Source: Massilia agri
GTDB lineage: Bacteria; Pseudomonadota; Gammaproteobacteria; Burkholderiales; Burkholderiaceae_D
Reading direction: 5' to 3'
DNA: 64,000 nt
Assembly: GCF_024753255.1 (NCBI RefSeq)
Contig: NZ_JANUHA010000005.1
Coordinates: 248,001 to 312,000, forward strand
Shown here: piece after piece, positions 8,917 through 16,970 of the stretch
How the letters are laid out: each line of letters opens with the position of its first letter
Position numbering within the stretch: the first letter of the stretch is position 1
The notes under the pieces: generated by a model
Told to the model about the DNA's origin: nothing
The model's input: the letters and a program-made list of their open reading frames with translations, nothing else
The model's database searches: none
Made by a program: the position numbers and the translations under genes

Positions 8917-9000
8917 TTATCGCGGCGCGATGAAGGGGCAGGAGAGGGAACGTGTGCCGAAAAGGCGTGCGCCCGGCAGGACGCACCACAGATGGGTCAT
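8917..9000 (-). CDS. Possible 27-residue leader peptide upstream of the ABC-F gene
   Basis: A 27-codon reading frame (MTHLWCVLPGARLFGT and on to FIAPR) starts at an ATG preceded by an excellent ribosome-binding site, AAGGAGG, 5-6 nt upstream on the minus strand. The ABC-F gene itself lacks a recognisable one. The frame ends 108 nt before that gene. Between them are two small stems: GAGCC/GGCTC (8871-8887) and GGGAC/GTCCC (8827-8843), the latter just before the ABC-F start. ABC-F resistance genes are often controlled by ribosome stalling on such leaders; applying that here is inference. The rest of the 343-bp interval 8809-9151 shows nothing else I recognise. Confidence 0.5.
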   Translation of the reverse strand: MTHLWCVLPGARLFGTRSLSCPFIAPR

Positions 9001-9151
9001 GATTTCCTCCTTTCTCGTAGGGGTGGGTTCCGCGAGGGAACGACAGGGCCGCGCCGAAGCGGCCGGCGGAAAATGCGGATGATAGGCGCGCCGGCGCGGC
9101 GGCGCCCTCTCTCTTTGGGAAGAGGCGCAATGCGCGTAGCGCGTCAAGGAG

Positions 9152-10402
9152 CTACTGTAGCGCCGCCTCGTCCTCGCCGACAGCCCCCGCGGTGGGGGCA
9201 GCATGACCGTGATGGGCCGCGCCCACGCCGGGACGCGCGAAGGACAGGATGCCGCGACCGCCGTGCTTGGAGGCGTAGAGCGCATCGTCGGCGGCTTGCA
9301 TCAGGCCCTCGAGGTCGATCCCGTTCAGGGGAAAGGAAGCGGCGCCGATGCTGGCGCCGACCGCGCCGTCGGCGAGCTGCGGATGCAGGGAGGGCGCCAC
9401 CGATTCGATCAGGCGCTGGCCGATGCGGGCCAGCTCCTGGCGCGAGAACTCGCCCTCCATCAGGATCACGAATTCGTCGCCGCCCATGCGCGCCAGGAAT
9501 TCGCCGCCGCGCAGCAGTTCCTGGAAGCGCACCGCGACCGCCTTCAGCACCTCGTCGCCGACGCCGTGGCCGTGGCTGTCGTTGACTTCCTTGAAGCGGT
9601 CCAGGTCCACCGCGAGCAGGGTGAAAGGCTTGCCGCTGCGCTGGGCTTTCGCGACCAGGCGGCGCGCCCACTTGTCGAAGAAGCGCCGGTTCGGCAGGCC
9701 GGTCAACACGTCGTGGGAGGCTTCCATCGCCAGGCGCTTGGCCAGCTCGCTGTTGCGGCGCGCGGCCGCCGACAGCGAGCGCCAGGCGTGCACCGCCATG
9801 CAGACCACCGTCGTCAGGATCAGGATCAGGATCACGGCGGCGCGCAGCAGGCGGTCATTGAAGGCGTCCATGGTCTCGTCGCGGGCGAGGCGCAGGCGCT
9901 CGACCTCGGCCTGGATGATGTTCCTCGCCTCGCGCATCTGTACCAGCCCGTAGCCGGTGCGCACGACAGCCAGCGCCGGGGCGTCCTTGCCGGCCTGCTT
10001 GAGCTGCACCGTGTGATCGAGTTCGGCCAACTTGCTCTCGACCACCTGGCGCAGGACCTTCAGGTTGGCGAGGAAGCCTGGATTACCGTAGCCCGACTGC
10101 TCGGCCAGGCGCAGGCTCTCGCGCACCGCGCTGCTGCCCGTCACATAGGGCCGGAGGTAGGTCGTATCCCCCGTGAGCAGGTAGCCGCGCTGTCCGGTTT
10201 CCGCGTTCAGCAGGTTCAGCAGCACATTGCGGACCTGGATGCGTGCCGTGTCGTTGCGGCGCAGCTCGCCCATCGCATGGCGCAGGTCGACGACTTCGCG
10301 CACGAAGAACACGCTCATCGCCACGATCATCGCGAGCGCCAGGGCCAATGTCGCGCCGCTCCGACGGAGGGGCAGGGCAGTGACGGCGTAGGACGGGGAC
10401 AT
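9152..10402 (-). CDS. CHASE3-GGDEF diguanylate cyclase
   Basis: Membrane protein of 416 residues. A transmembrane segment at about 17-36 precedes a periplasmic CHASE3-type four-helix sensor (motif LLNAETGQRGYLLTG, about 64-78). A second membrane segment follows at about 187-205, then a cytoplasmic GGDEF domain. The active site GGDEF (307-311) and substrate motifs such as DLDRFKEVNDSHGHGVGD are intact, so c-di-GMP synthesis is expected. The inhibitory site five residues upstream reads RGGE (298-301) rather than RxxD, so product inhibition may be lost. The C-terminal tail is Ala/His-rich and probably unstructured. No partner gene is coupled to it. Confidence 0.9.
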   Translation of the reverse strand: MSPSYAVTALPLRRSGATLALALAMIVAMSVFFVREVVDLRHAMGELRRNDTARIQVRNVLLNLLNAETGQRGYLLTGDTTYLRPYVTGSSAVRESLRLAEQSGYGNPGFLANLKVLRQVVESKLAELDHTVQLKQAGKDAPALAVVRTGYGLVQMREARNIIQAEVERLRLARDETMDAFNDRLLRAAVILILILTTVVCMAVHAWRSLSAAARRNSELAKRLAMEASHDVLTGLPNRRFFDKWARRLVAKAQRSGKPFTLLAVDLDRFKEVNDSHGHGVGDEVLKAVAVRFQELLRGGEFLARMGGDEFVILMEGEFSRQELARIGQRLIESVAPSLHPQLADGAVGASIGAASFPLNGIDLEGLMQAADDALYASKHGGRGILSFARPGVGAAHHGHAAPTAGAVGEDEAALQ

Positions 10403-10524
10403 AAGGTTGGTATAAGGAGCTGATGACCTTATGTTATCCGAACGTCAGTACATTCCTGCAAGAACTTAATGTTTAAACAAGGGAAGTTCGAGAGGTGTAC
10501 ACATTGCCCAACACGCAGCGTGCA

Positions 10525-11010
10525 TCAGGCCGTGGCGGCCAGCTTGCGGGCCTGGCGGATGCGGTCGAAGCCGACTGCGGCCAGGACCAGCGCCAGCGCC
10601 CCGATGAAGGCGTCGATCGCATCCAGCGAAGCGGCCTGCAGCACTGAACGTTCCGGGCGCGCGGGATCGTAGTGCACTTCCAGGTGCTGGCCGGGCTGCA
10701 TCTGCGCCAGCTTCGCTTCGGCGCCCGCCCTGCTGGCCGAGCATTCCCAGCGTTTCGCGCCGCCCTGGCGGCCGCCGGCGACTGAATAGCGGTAGCCGAC
10801 CTGCACGCACCACTCGCGGGTCTTGCCGCTGCGCTCGACCACCTCGCTGAACACCACGGTGGCGTCGGCCGTGGGCCAGCGGCGTGTCTCCAGCTTGCCC
10901 CAGGCGCGCGAGAAGGCGAACACCAGCACGACCAGGCCCAGCAGGAGAATGCGAAAGCCGATCAGTTTCAGGCGCGCGGGATTCGATGCGGTGGATGCCG
11001 GGCGCCGCAT
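10525..11010 (-). CDS. DUF3592-type membrane protein
   Basis: Protein of 161 residues with a membrane segment near each end (about 18-36 and 134-150) and a beta-rich domain between, carrying YRYSVAGGRQGGAKRWECS and the HYDPARPERSVL motif typical of DUF3592. Function of the family is not established. Its ATG overlaps the stop of ggt (ATGA), so it is translated as the last gene of the lipoprotein-ggt-DUF3592 operon. Confidence 0.75.
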   Translation of the reverse strand: MRRPASTASNPARLKLIGFRILLLGLVVLVFAFSRAWGKLETRRWPTADATVVFSEVVERSGKTREWCVQVGYRYSVAGGRQGGAKRWECSASRAGAEAKLAQMQPGQHLEVHYDPARPERSVLQAASLDAIDAFIGALALVLAAVGFDRIRQARKLAATA

Positions 11011-12770
11011 CAGTGTCCCTTGCGCTGCACCAGCGCCGCGCCGATCCCATGGCGCTTCGCTTCGCTGACGGCCGTGACGGTGCCGTCCGGATTGAACACC
11101 AGGGCGTTGGCCGCGCCGATTTCCTCCGGTGCGGCTTCCCAGCGGTGGCCGTAGGCTTCAAGGGCGCGCGCCTGCTTACTGCCGGGGAAGCCCGGCTCGA
11201 TCGAGGTCGCCTCGCCATTGCGCTCGGACAGGCGCGGTGCGTTCAAGGCCTGGTCCATGGGCATGCCGAGGTCGAGGTGGTTGAAGATGGTCTGCAGCAC
11301 CGTCGTGATGATGGTCGAGCCGCCCGGGCTGCCGATGGTGAAGGCCGGCTTGCCGTCCTTGAGCGCGATGGTCGGCGCCATGCTCGAGCGCGGGCGCTTG
11401 CCGGCTTCCGGCACGTTGGGGTGGGGGCCGCTGAAGTCGAAGTCGGTCATCTCGTTATTCAGGAGGAAGCCATAGCCGGGCACCACGATGCCGCTGCCGC
11501 CCCAGGATTCGATGGTGAAGGTATAGGACACCACGTTGCCATCCTTGTCCGAGACCGTCAGGTGCGTGGTGTGGGCGCTTTCCGGCTGCGGCCTGCCCGG
11601 GACGTGGGTGGCGCGCCGGGGGCGCAGCGGCACGCTCTGGTCGTTCTGGTAGGCGTAAGGGTCGCCGGCGCTGACGGTATGTGCAGCCTGCTTGCCGATG
11701 AGGGTGCGGCGCTGGGCCGCGTACTCCTTCGACAGGATGCCGGCGATCGGCGCGTCGACGTATTCCGGGTCGGCCAGGTAGGCGTTGCGGTCGGCGAAAG
11801 CGAGGCGGCTCGCTTCGAGATACGTGTGTTCGGCCTGGGCGCGTGGCATGCCTTTGAAGTCGAAGCCTTCGAGGATGTTGAGGGCCTCGGCCACCGTCGC
11901 CCCGCCGCTGCTCGGCAGGGGCATGCCATAGATCTCGTAGCCGCGGTAGGTGCTGCGCAGGGGCTGGCGGATGCGCGCCTCGTAGTTGGCCAGGTCGGCC
12001 ATGCTCATGCGCCCCGGGCGCGCGGTCTTGCCGGGCGCGAGCGGCGGCTTGTTGACGGCGTCGACGATGGCGCGCGCGATCGGTCCTTCGTAGAAGGCTT
12101 TTACGCCGCCTGCCGCGATCTCGCGGTAGGCCTTGGCCATGTCAGGGTTGCGGATCAGGGCGCCCGGCTGCACGGCCTTGCCGTTGCGGAGATAGAGCGC
12201 ACTGGTCGGCGCGTAGAGCTGAAATTTTCTTTCATTTTCGGCCGTCAAATGAGAGAAAATTTCAGTTACCTTGTAACCCTTGTCGGCCACGCTGATGGCC
12301 GGGGCCAGCACCCGCTTGAAATCCATGCTGCCGTAGCGCGTCAAGGCCTCATGCCAGCCGCGCACCGTGCCCGGCACGCCGACCGCGGCGCCGCTCGCGA
12401 CCGCCGTCTCGAAATCGACCGGCTTGCCATTCTCGAGAAAAGCGTGGGGCGTGAAGCTGCTAGGGGCCGTTTCCCTGTGGTCGATGGTGATGACGCGCTT
12501 GTCCTTGGCGAGATAGATGACCATGAAGCCGCCGCCCCCGATGCCGCAGCTGAAGGGATCGGTCACGCCCAGCGTGGCCGCCGCCGCGACCGCCGCGTCG
12601 ATGGCGTTGCCGCCCTGGTTCAGGATCGTCATGGCCGACTGCGAGGCCTGCTCGCTGATGGTGGCGACGGCGCCGCCCGTGCCGGTGGCCACCGGCGTCT
12701 TCGCGGTGGCGGGCACAGCCGCCAGGACGATGGACAGGGTCAGCCCGCAGGCGAGCGCGCTTGCTTTCAT
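11010..12770 (-). CDS. ggt: Gamma-glutamyltransferase (glutathione hydrolase)
   Basis: Precursor of 586 residues with a signal peptide (MKASALACGLTLSIVLAAVPATA), so it acts in the periplasm. It cleaves or transfers the gamma-glutamyl group of glutathione and related peptides. The family autoprocesses before a nucleophilic Thr; here that is Thr401 in AHTTHLTVSD. The glutamate-binding RPRSSMAPT and GSPGGSTII motifs are present in the small-subunit part. The N-terminal DPFSCGIGGGGFMV and DHRETAP motifs are also intact. Six codons upstream is another ATG (12788); the later one was preferred because it begins the signal peptide cleanly. It lies 27 bp after the lipoprotein gene and overlaps the DUF3592 gene. 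Confidence 0.95.
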   Translation of the reverse strand: MKASALACGLTLSIVLAAVPATAKTPVATGTGGAVATISEQASQSAMTILNQGGNAIDAAVAAAATLGVTDPFSCGIGGGGFMVIYLAKDKRVITIDHRETAPSSFTPHAFLENGKPVDFETAVASGAAVGVPGTVRGWHEALTRYGSMDFKRVLAPAISVADKGYKVTEIFSHLTAENERKFQLYAPTSALYLRNGKAVQPGALIRNPDMAKAYREIAAGGVKAFYEGPIARAIVDAVNKPPLAPGKTARPGRMSMADLANYEARIRQPLRSTYRGYEIYGMPLPSSGGATVAEALNILEGFDFKGMPRAQAEHTYLEASRLAFADRNAYLADPEYVDAPIAGILSKEYAAQRRTLIGKQAAHTVSAGDPYAYQNDQSVPLRPRRATHVPGRPQPESAHTTHLTVSDKDGNVVSYTFTIESWGGSGIVVPGYGFLLNNEMTDFDFSGPHPNVPEAGKRPRSSMAPTIALKDGKPAFTIGSPGGSTIITTVLQTIFNHLDLGMPMDQALNAPRLSERNGEATSIEPGFPGSKQARALEAYGHRWEAAPEEIGAANALVFNPDGTVTAVSEAKRHGIGAALVQRKGH

Positions 12771-12797
12771 GGATTCCAGCCTCGGCAAAGGATGTGC

Positions 12798-13205
12798 TTA
12801 CTGCGCGTACATGTTGAAGGTCACCGGGTAAGCGCCGGGCGCGGCGCCCGCCATGCCGCGCGGTGGCGGCGGCGTCAGGTGATCGAGCTCGATGCGCGAG
12901 CCGCGCAGCGCCGGCGACATGTAGCCGGGCTGGCCCCGCACCAGGTGGAAGGCCTGGGCCACGCTGCCCACGCGCATGGTGAAGCGGTAGACCAGGCGCC
13001 CCGGCCAGATGCAGCGCGCATCGTCCGGGCAGCGGCTGTCTTCCGCGCCTTCATAGGTGATGGTCAGGCGATCGTCCAGCGGCAGGGTCTGGCGCTCGGC
13101 GAGGGTGTAGCGCGCCTCGGGCAGGCGCTCCTGGAGGCTGGAGCAGCCGCCCAGCAGCAGCATGGAGGCGGAGGAAAGGGCGAAGACACGGAGCAGGGGG
13201 CGCAT
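12798..13205 (-). CDS. Small lipoprotein of unknown function
   Basis: Protein of 135 residues with a lipoprotein signal ending in the lipobox LLGGC, so anchoring in the outer or inner membrane is expected. The mature part is a small beta-rich domain with two further Cys in SRCPDDARCIWPG, probably a disulfide. I do not recognise a named family. The start at 13205 has AAGGAT as ribosome-binding site. It is the first gene of the operon with ggt and faces away from pstS, sharing its upstream region. Confidence 0.75.
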   Translation of the reverse strand: MRPLLRVFALSSASMLLLGGCSSLQERLPEARYTLAERQTLPLDDRLTITYEGAEDSRCPDDARCIWPGRLVYRFTMRVGSVAQAFHLVRGQPGYMSPALRGSRIELDHLTPPPPRGMAGAAPGAYPVTFNMYAQ

Positions 13206-13305
13206 CACGTCATCCTTTGTGTTTTGGATATGCCCATCATAGCAAAGCCGGGCAACGCAGGCGCGCACCGTGTCATCAAGGACGTCATGAATTCTGTGTT
13301 GATGA

Positions 13306-13338
13306 GGTCATAAACCCGTCATATTCGCGGACTAGACT
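13306..13338 (+). promoter_or_regulatory. Pho box and promoter of pstS
   Basis: Two PhoB half-sites read GGTCATA and CGTCATA with an 11-bp period (13306-13323), close to the consensus CTGTCATAAATCTGTCAT. A TAGACT -10 (13333-13338) begins 9 bp downstream, the usual geometry for a PhoB-activated promoter lacking a -35. Confidence 0.8.
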
Positions 13339-13403
13339 TTGCCGCGTGGTCACGAATTCATAACGGCCGCCCCCCCTCAACCAGGAATAGGAATAACAAG
13401 CCA

Positions 13404-14432
13404 ATGTTCAAGAAGATCCTCGCCGGCGCAGCCGCCGCGCTCGTGATGTCGACCTCCATCGCCGCAGACATGACCGGCGCCGGCGCGACCTTCCCCTACC
13501 CGATCTACGCCAAGTGGGCAGAGTCGTACAAGGCAGCCACCGGCAACGGCCTGAACTACCAGTCGGTCGGCTCGGGCGCCGGCATCAAGCAGATCAAGGC
13601 CAAGACCGTCGACTTCGGCGCCTCGGACATGCCGCTGAAGGCCGAAGAACTGGAAGAGGCAGGCCTGATGCAGTTCCCGGCCATCATGGGCGGCGTGGTC
13701 GCCGTGGTCAACGTCGACGGCGTCCAGCCGGGCCAGCTGAAGCTGACCGGTCCGGTCCTGGCCGACATCTACCTGGGCAAGATCACCAAGTGGAACGCCC
13801 AGCCGATCGCCGCCCTGAACCCGGGCGTGAAACTGCCGGACGCCGACATCACCGTCGTGCACCGCGCCGATAGCTCGGGCACCTCCTTCCTGTGGACCGA
13901 CTACCTGTCGAAGACCAGCCCGGCATGGAAGAGCAGCGTCGGCGCCGGCACCACCGTGAAGTGGGCCGTGGGCGTGGGCGGCAAGGGCAACGAAGGCGTC
14001 GCCGCCAACGTGCAGCGCATCAAGGGCGCGATCGGCTACGTCGAGTGGGCCTACGCCAAGAAGAACAAGCTGTCGCACACCCAGCTGAAGAACAAGGACG
14101 GCAGTTTCGTGCAGCCTGACGACGACGCCTTCAAGGCCGCCGCCGCCGGCGCGGAATGGACCAAGGCCCCGGGCTTCGGCGTGGTGCTGACCGACCAGGC
14201 AGGCAAGCAGAGCTGGCCGATCACCGGCGTCTCGTACATCCTGATGCACAAGACCCAGGCCGACGCATCGAAAGGAACGGAAGTCCTGAAGTTCTTCGAC
14301 TGGGCCTTCAAGAACGGCGCTCCGGCAGCCGCCGAGCTGGACTACGTGCCGATGCCGGCATCGGTCGTCAAGCTGGTGCAGGCCAACTGGAAGCAGCAGC
14401 TGAAGGACGGCTCGGGCAAGGCCATCTACTGA
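13404..14432 (+). CDS. pstS: Periplasmic phosphate-binding protein PstS
   Basis: Precursor of 342 residues with a signal peptide (MFKKILAGAAAALVMSTSIAA). Phosphate-contacting family motifs are visible: GAGATFPYPIYAKW, SVGSGAGIKQI, DFGASDMPL and HRADSSGTSFLWTDYL. It delivers phosphate to the PstCAB transporter. Unusually, pstC, pstA, pstB and phoU do not follow; a terminator comes 20 bp after the stop and then a regulator gene. The transporter genes must lie elsewhere. A Pho box precedes the gene, so induction by phosphate starvation is expected. Confidence 0.96.
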   Translation: MFKKILAGAAAALVMSTSIAADMTGAGATFPYPIYAKWAESYKAATGNGLNYQSVGSGAGIKQIKAKTVDFGASDMPLKAEELEEAGLMQFPAIMGGVVAVVNVDGVQPGQLKLTGPVLADIYLGKITKWNAQPIAALNPGVKLPDADITVVHRADSSGTSFLWTDYLSKTSPAWKSSVGAGTTVKWAVGVGGKGNEGVAANVQRIKGAIGYVEWAYAKKNKLSHTQLKNKDGSFVQPDDDAFKAAAAGAEWTKAPGFGVVLTDQAGKQSWPITGVSYILMHKTQADASKGTEVLKFFDWAFKNGAPAAAELDYVPMPASVVKLVQANWKQQLKDGSGKAIY

Positions 14433-14452
14433 TCTTCCGATCTCGTAACGAC

Positions 14453-14479
14453 TCCGGCGGCCTGGGCCGCCGGATTTTC
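14453..14479 (+). terminator. Rho-independent terminator after pstS
   Basis: A 9-10 bp stem TCCGGCGGCC/GGCCGCCGGA is followed by TTTTC. It lies between pstS and the regulator gene, so only read-through would link the two. Confidence 0.8.
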
Positions 14480-14490
14480 ATTGGACTCCC

Positions 14491-15135
14491 ATGACGACGG
14501 CTAACACGATCGTTCTCGTGGTCGACGACAAGCCGGCCATCGCCGAACTGCTCAAGTACTCGCTGCACGAGGAAGAGTGGATCTGGCATAGCGTCCCGAG
14601 CCTGGCGCAGGCCTGGGATTTCATCGGGCGCGAGCGCCCCGAACTGCTGCTGCAGGAATCGATGTTGCGCCAGGAAGGCGGCATGCGCCTGCTGGCGCGC
14701 CTGCGCGGCGCCGGCGGCCTGCGCGAAAAACCGGTGATCCTGCTGGCGGCCGACTGCCTCGAAGCCGAGCGCGGCGCCCCGGCACCGGCGCCGGCCCCCG
14801 AATTCATCCCGCAGCCCCCACCCGAGGAAGCGCCCGACGAGCGCCTGCTGCGTTCGGGCCGTCTGGTGCTGGACCCGCTCAGCTGCAGCGTTCGGGTCGG
14901 CAATCACAAGGTCGAGGTGCGCCACGCCGAATACCGGCTGCTGCGCTTCCTGCTGTGCCACCCGGGCCAGGTCTTCTCGCGCGCGCAGCTGCTGGAACAC
15001 CTGTGGCAAGCGCACGAATCGCTCGACCAGCGCACGGTGGACGTGCACGTGCTCCGGCTGCGCAAGGCGCTGGGGCGGGCCAAGTCGCTGATCAAGACGG
15101 TGCGTGGGGCGGGTTACATGCTGTCGCCGGCCTGA
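14491..15135 (+). CDS. PhoB/OmpR-like regulator with degenerate receiver domain
   Basis: Protein of 214 residues. The C-terminal winged helix (about 120-212) is a standard OmpR/PhoB DNA-binding domain: SGRLVLDPLSCSVRV, YRLLRFLLCHPGQVFSR, QRTVDVHVLRLRKALG and IKTVRGAGYML. The N-terminal receiver is abnormal. The acidic pair Asp12-Asp13 is present, but the phospho-acceptor position is Glu56 (LLLQESML), the conserved Thr/Ser of strand 4 is Ala (VILLAAD), and the second half with the invariant Lys is replaced by a Pro/Ala-rich linker. It cannot be phosphorylated in the usual way. It sits 58 bp after pstS, beyond a terminator. No kinase is adjacent. Confidence 0.85.
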   Translation: MTTANTIVLVVDDKPAIAELLKYSLHEEEWIWHSVPSLAQAWDFIGRERPELLLQESMLRQEGGMRLLARLRGAGGLREKPVILLAADCLEAERGAPAPAPAPEFIPQPPPEEAPDERLLRSGRLVLDPLSCSVRVGNHKVEVRHAEYRLLRFLLCHPGQVFSRAQLLEHLWQAHESLDQRTVDVHVLRLRKALGRAKSLIKTVRGAGYMLSPA

Positions 15136-15146
15136 ACCACCACCTC

Positions 15147-15180
15147 ACGCCGGTGTCACACGCCGGTGTCAGGTCTGACA
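15147..15180. repeat. REP-like repeat after the regulator gene
   Basis: A 12-nt unit ACGCCGGTGTCA occurs twice with a 13-bp period (15147 and 15160). It runs into a perfect palindrome TGTCAG-GT-CTGACA (15167-15180). This has the look of a dispersed intergenic palindrome, but only one copy is in the window. Confidence 0.5.
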
Positions 15181-15223
15181 TTCGGACACGAGCTCAGCCT
15201 TTATTGATTGGGCCCGGCATTCG

Positions 15224-15766
15224 CTATCGGCAACGCGCAAACATCAGGGATGGTCTTGGTTCAGGCGCCAGGTTGGGCAGGACAGTGTGCCGCTCGAGAC
15301 GGCCTTCCATGACGAATCCGGATTTTTTCAGGACACTTGCCGACGCCTTGTTTTCGGTGTCGCAGGTTGCCTGCACCCGGAAGCAGTCCGGATGCGCCAA
15401 GGCCGCATCGCTGACCGCGATGAGCGCCTCGGGCATGTAGGCTGCCCCCCAATAGGCACGCTGCAAGACATACCCGATGTCGACGGTGTGTGAAGCAATT
15501 CGCGCCTCCAGCATCCCGATCGGGACGTGTTCATCGTCGCGAGGCGTTATCACAAAGGGCCGCGTGCGGCCGCTGCGCCAGGCTTCCATGCAATACGAGA
15601 CGAACTTCTCCGTTTCATGCACGGTCTGGTGGGGTCGCCAGACCAGGTAACGTGCTACCTCATGATCCTGGGTATAAGCCTCGAAAAGTGACGAAGCGTC
15701 CGCTTCGCGGGGCTCACGCAAGATCAACCTGCGTGTCTGTAAACGTTCGGGAAGCGAAATCGGCAC
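15224..15766 (-). CDS. GNAT acetyltransferase, RimJ/RimL type
   Basis: Protein of 180 residues matching the RimJ/RimL branch of GNAT enzymes: LQTRRLILREPREAD at the start, VDIGYVLQRAYWGAAYMPEAL around the acetyl-CoA-binding region, and ENKASASVLKKSGFVMEGRL at the C-terminal helix. It transfers an acetyl group from acetyl-CoA to an amine; ribosomal-protein N termini are the substrates of namesake enzymes, but the target here is unknown. It is 49 bp downstream of the DUF4265 gene on the same strand and may be co-transcribed with it. Confidence 0.88.
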   Translation of the reverse strand: MPISLPERLQTRRLILREPREADASSLFEAYTQDHEVARYLVWRPHQTVHETEKFVSYCMEAWRSGRTRPFVITPRDDEHVPIGMLEARIASHTVDIGYVLQRAYWGAAYMPEALIAVSDAALAHPDCFRVQATCDTENKASASVLKKSGFVMEGRLERHTVLPNLAPEPRPSLMFARCR

Positions 15767-15815
15767 GAATAGAATCCTGAATATTTTCTGTTATCAGCTT
15801 GATTGTCGAACGCGA

Positions 15816-16241
15816 TCAATGCCGCCAGACGGGAAACGCCATCGCAAACCCCGCGTCTTCGAGCCTGTCCATCAGCGCGTTGACGGCCCCGGCATCGGCC
15901 GTCGCGGGGACGTCGACCGCATGGAGCTGGAAGCGGGAGAAGCCTTCGATGCGCAGGCCCAGGCTGAACATCTCTTCCTTGTAAGGTTCCAGCGCGAGTC
16001 CATCCGGCTCGATGATCCAGGCCAGCGAATGCCCCGATGCTTCGACCAGCGAAAATTCGAAGATACAGCCGTTGGCCGGATCCGGCATGGCGGAGAATCT
16101 GTCTCCGAGCGCGAGCCCCTTGATGAAGAAAGGCACATTCCCCAGTTCGTAGAGCGTGCCCGCCCTGTCGCACCACACGTGCTCAGTTGCGACAGGTGGC
16201 CAGTCATCATCCATATCGAGGGCAAAAGCGACTTTTTCCAT
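15816..16241 (-). CDS. DUF4265-like protein
   Basis: Soluble protein of 141 residues. It resembles DUF4265: VATEHVWCDRAGTLYELGNVPFFIKGLALGD followed by a short second domain with EASGHSLAWII. No catalytic motif, signal peptide or membrane segment is visible and the family has no firm function. It starts 13 bp after the stop of the DUF2059-like gene, so the two form an operon. Confidence 0.65.
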   Translation of the reverse strand: MEKVAFALDMDDDWPPVATEHVWCDRAGTLYELGNVPFFIKGLALGDRFSAMPDPANGCIFEFSLVEASGHSLAWIIEPDGLALEPYKEEMFSLGLRIEGFSRFQLHAVDVPATADAGAVNALMDRLEDAGFAMAFPVWRH

Positions 16242-16254
16242 GCGAGGGACGTCG

Positions 16255-16794
16255 TCAGATCTTTTGCGTATTAATCAGCTGCAGCAGCTTGAACGCCTCG
16301 CGCTCGATCGCAGGCTGCGCATCCGCCAGTTCCTTGCTGGCCTGGACATAGGCCGCGCGCTTGCGCTCCTTCTTTTCTTCCGGCGCAACGGCTTCCTTCA
16401 TCCCCGGCATCATGATCTGCGGGCCGCTATTGTACTTCCGGTGGATGACCTGCTTGCCGTAGGGCGTGCTGTAGAAGCGGGTCATCTCGGTGGCGGTGTC
16501 GAGGGAAATCACGCCGGCGAGCGGCGCCGCCAGGCGCTGGTAGACCTCCGCCGGCGGCATCCTGTCGAGCCGCGCGAAGACGGCCTTGCGCTGGGCTTCG
16601 CTCGGATAACGGCTGCGGCCCGCCACGCCGCGCAGGATTTTCTCGGCCTGCATGGCGCCGAGCAGGTCCTGCACGGCTTTCACGTGGGCGGGGTTGTGCG
16701 CCGCGGCCTGCGCCGGGGCAGTTGCGGGAGCGGCGAACGCGGGGTTAGTCGCGGCCAGCGACAAACCCAGCACGGCCTGGATGACGATCTTCAT
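16255..16794 (-). CDS. DUF2059-like secreted protein
   Basis: Protein of 179 residues with a signal peptide (MKIVIQAVLGLSLAATNPAFA). The remainder is helical, with the motif TATEMTRFYSTPYGKQVI typical of DUF2059 proteins and a Lys/Glu-rich helix before the C terminus. It is probably periplasmic. Function of the family is unknown. First gene of a probable operon with the DUF4265-like gene and possibly the GNAT gene. Confidence 0.7.
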   Translation of the reverse strand: MKIVIQAVLGLSLAATNPAFAAPATAPAQAAAHNPAHVKAVQDLLGAMQAEKILRGVAGRSRYPSEAQRKAVFARLDRMPPAEVYQRLAAPLAGVISLDTATEMTRFYSTPYGKQVIHRKYNSGPQIMMPGMKEAVAPEEKKERKRAAYVQASKELADAQPAIEREAFKLLQLINTQKI

Positions 16795-16970
16795 ACATTC
16801 CTTTCGAATAGGTAGTCTCGGTCAGACGGGAGCATGATGCCATCTCCCGTTTCGGAAATATGCGTGCTTTCTCACTTAGCGTGCTATCGCTTCGGGCTCA
16901 TGCAATGTCACATGGTTGACATCTTTGCTGCGTAGACTGCCCGGCATCTTGCCAAATTGAAATACGCCGC

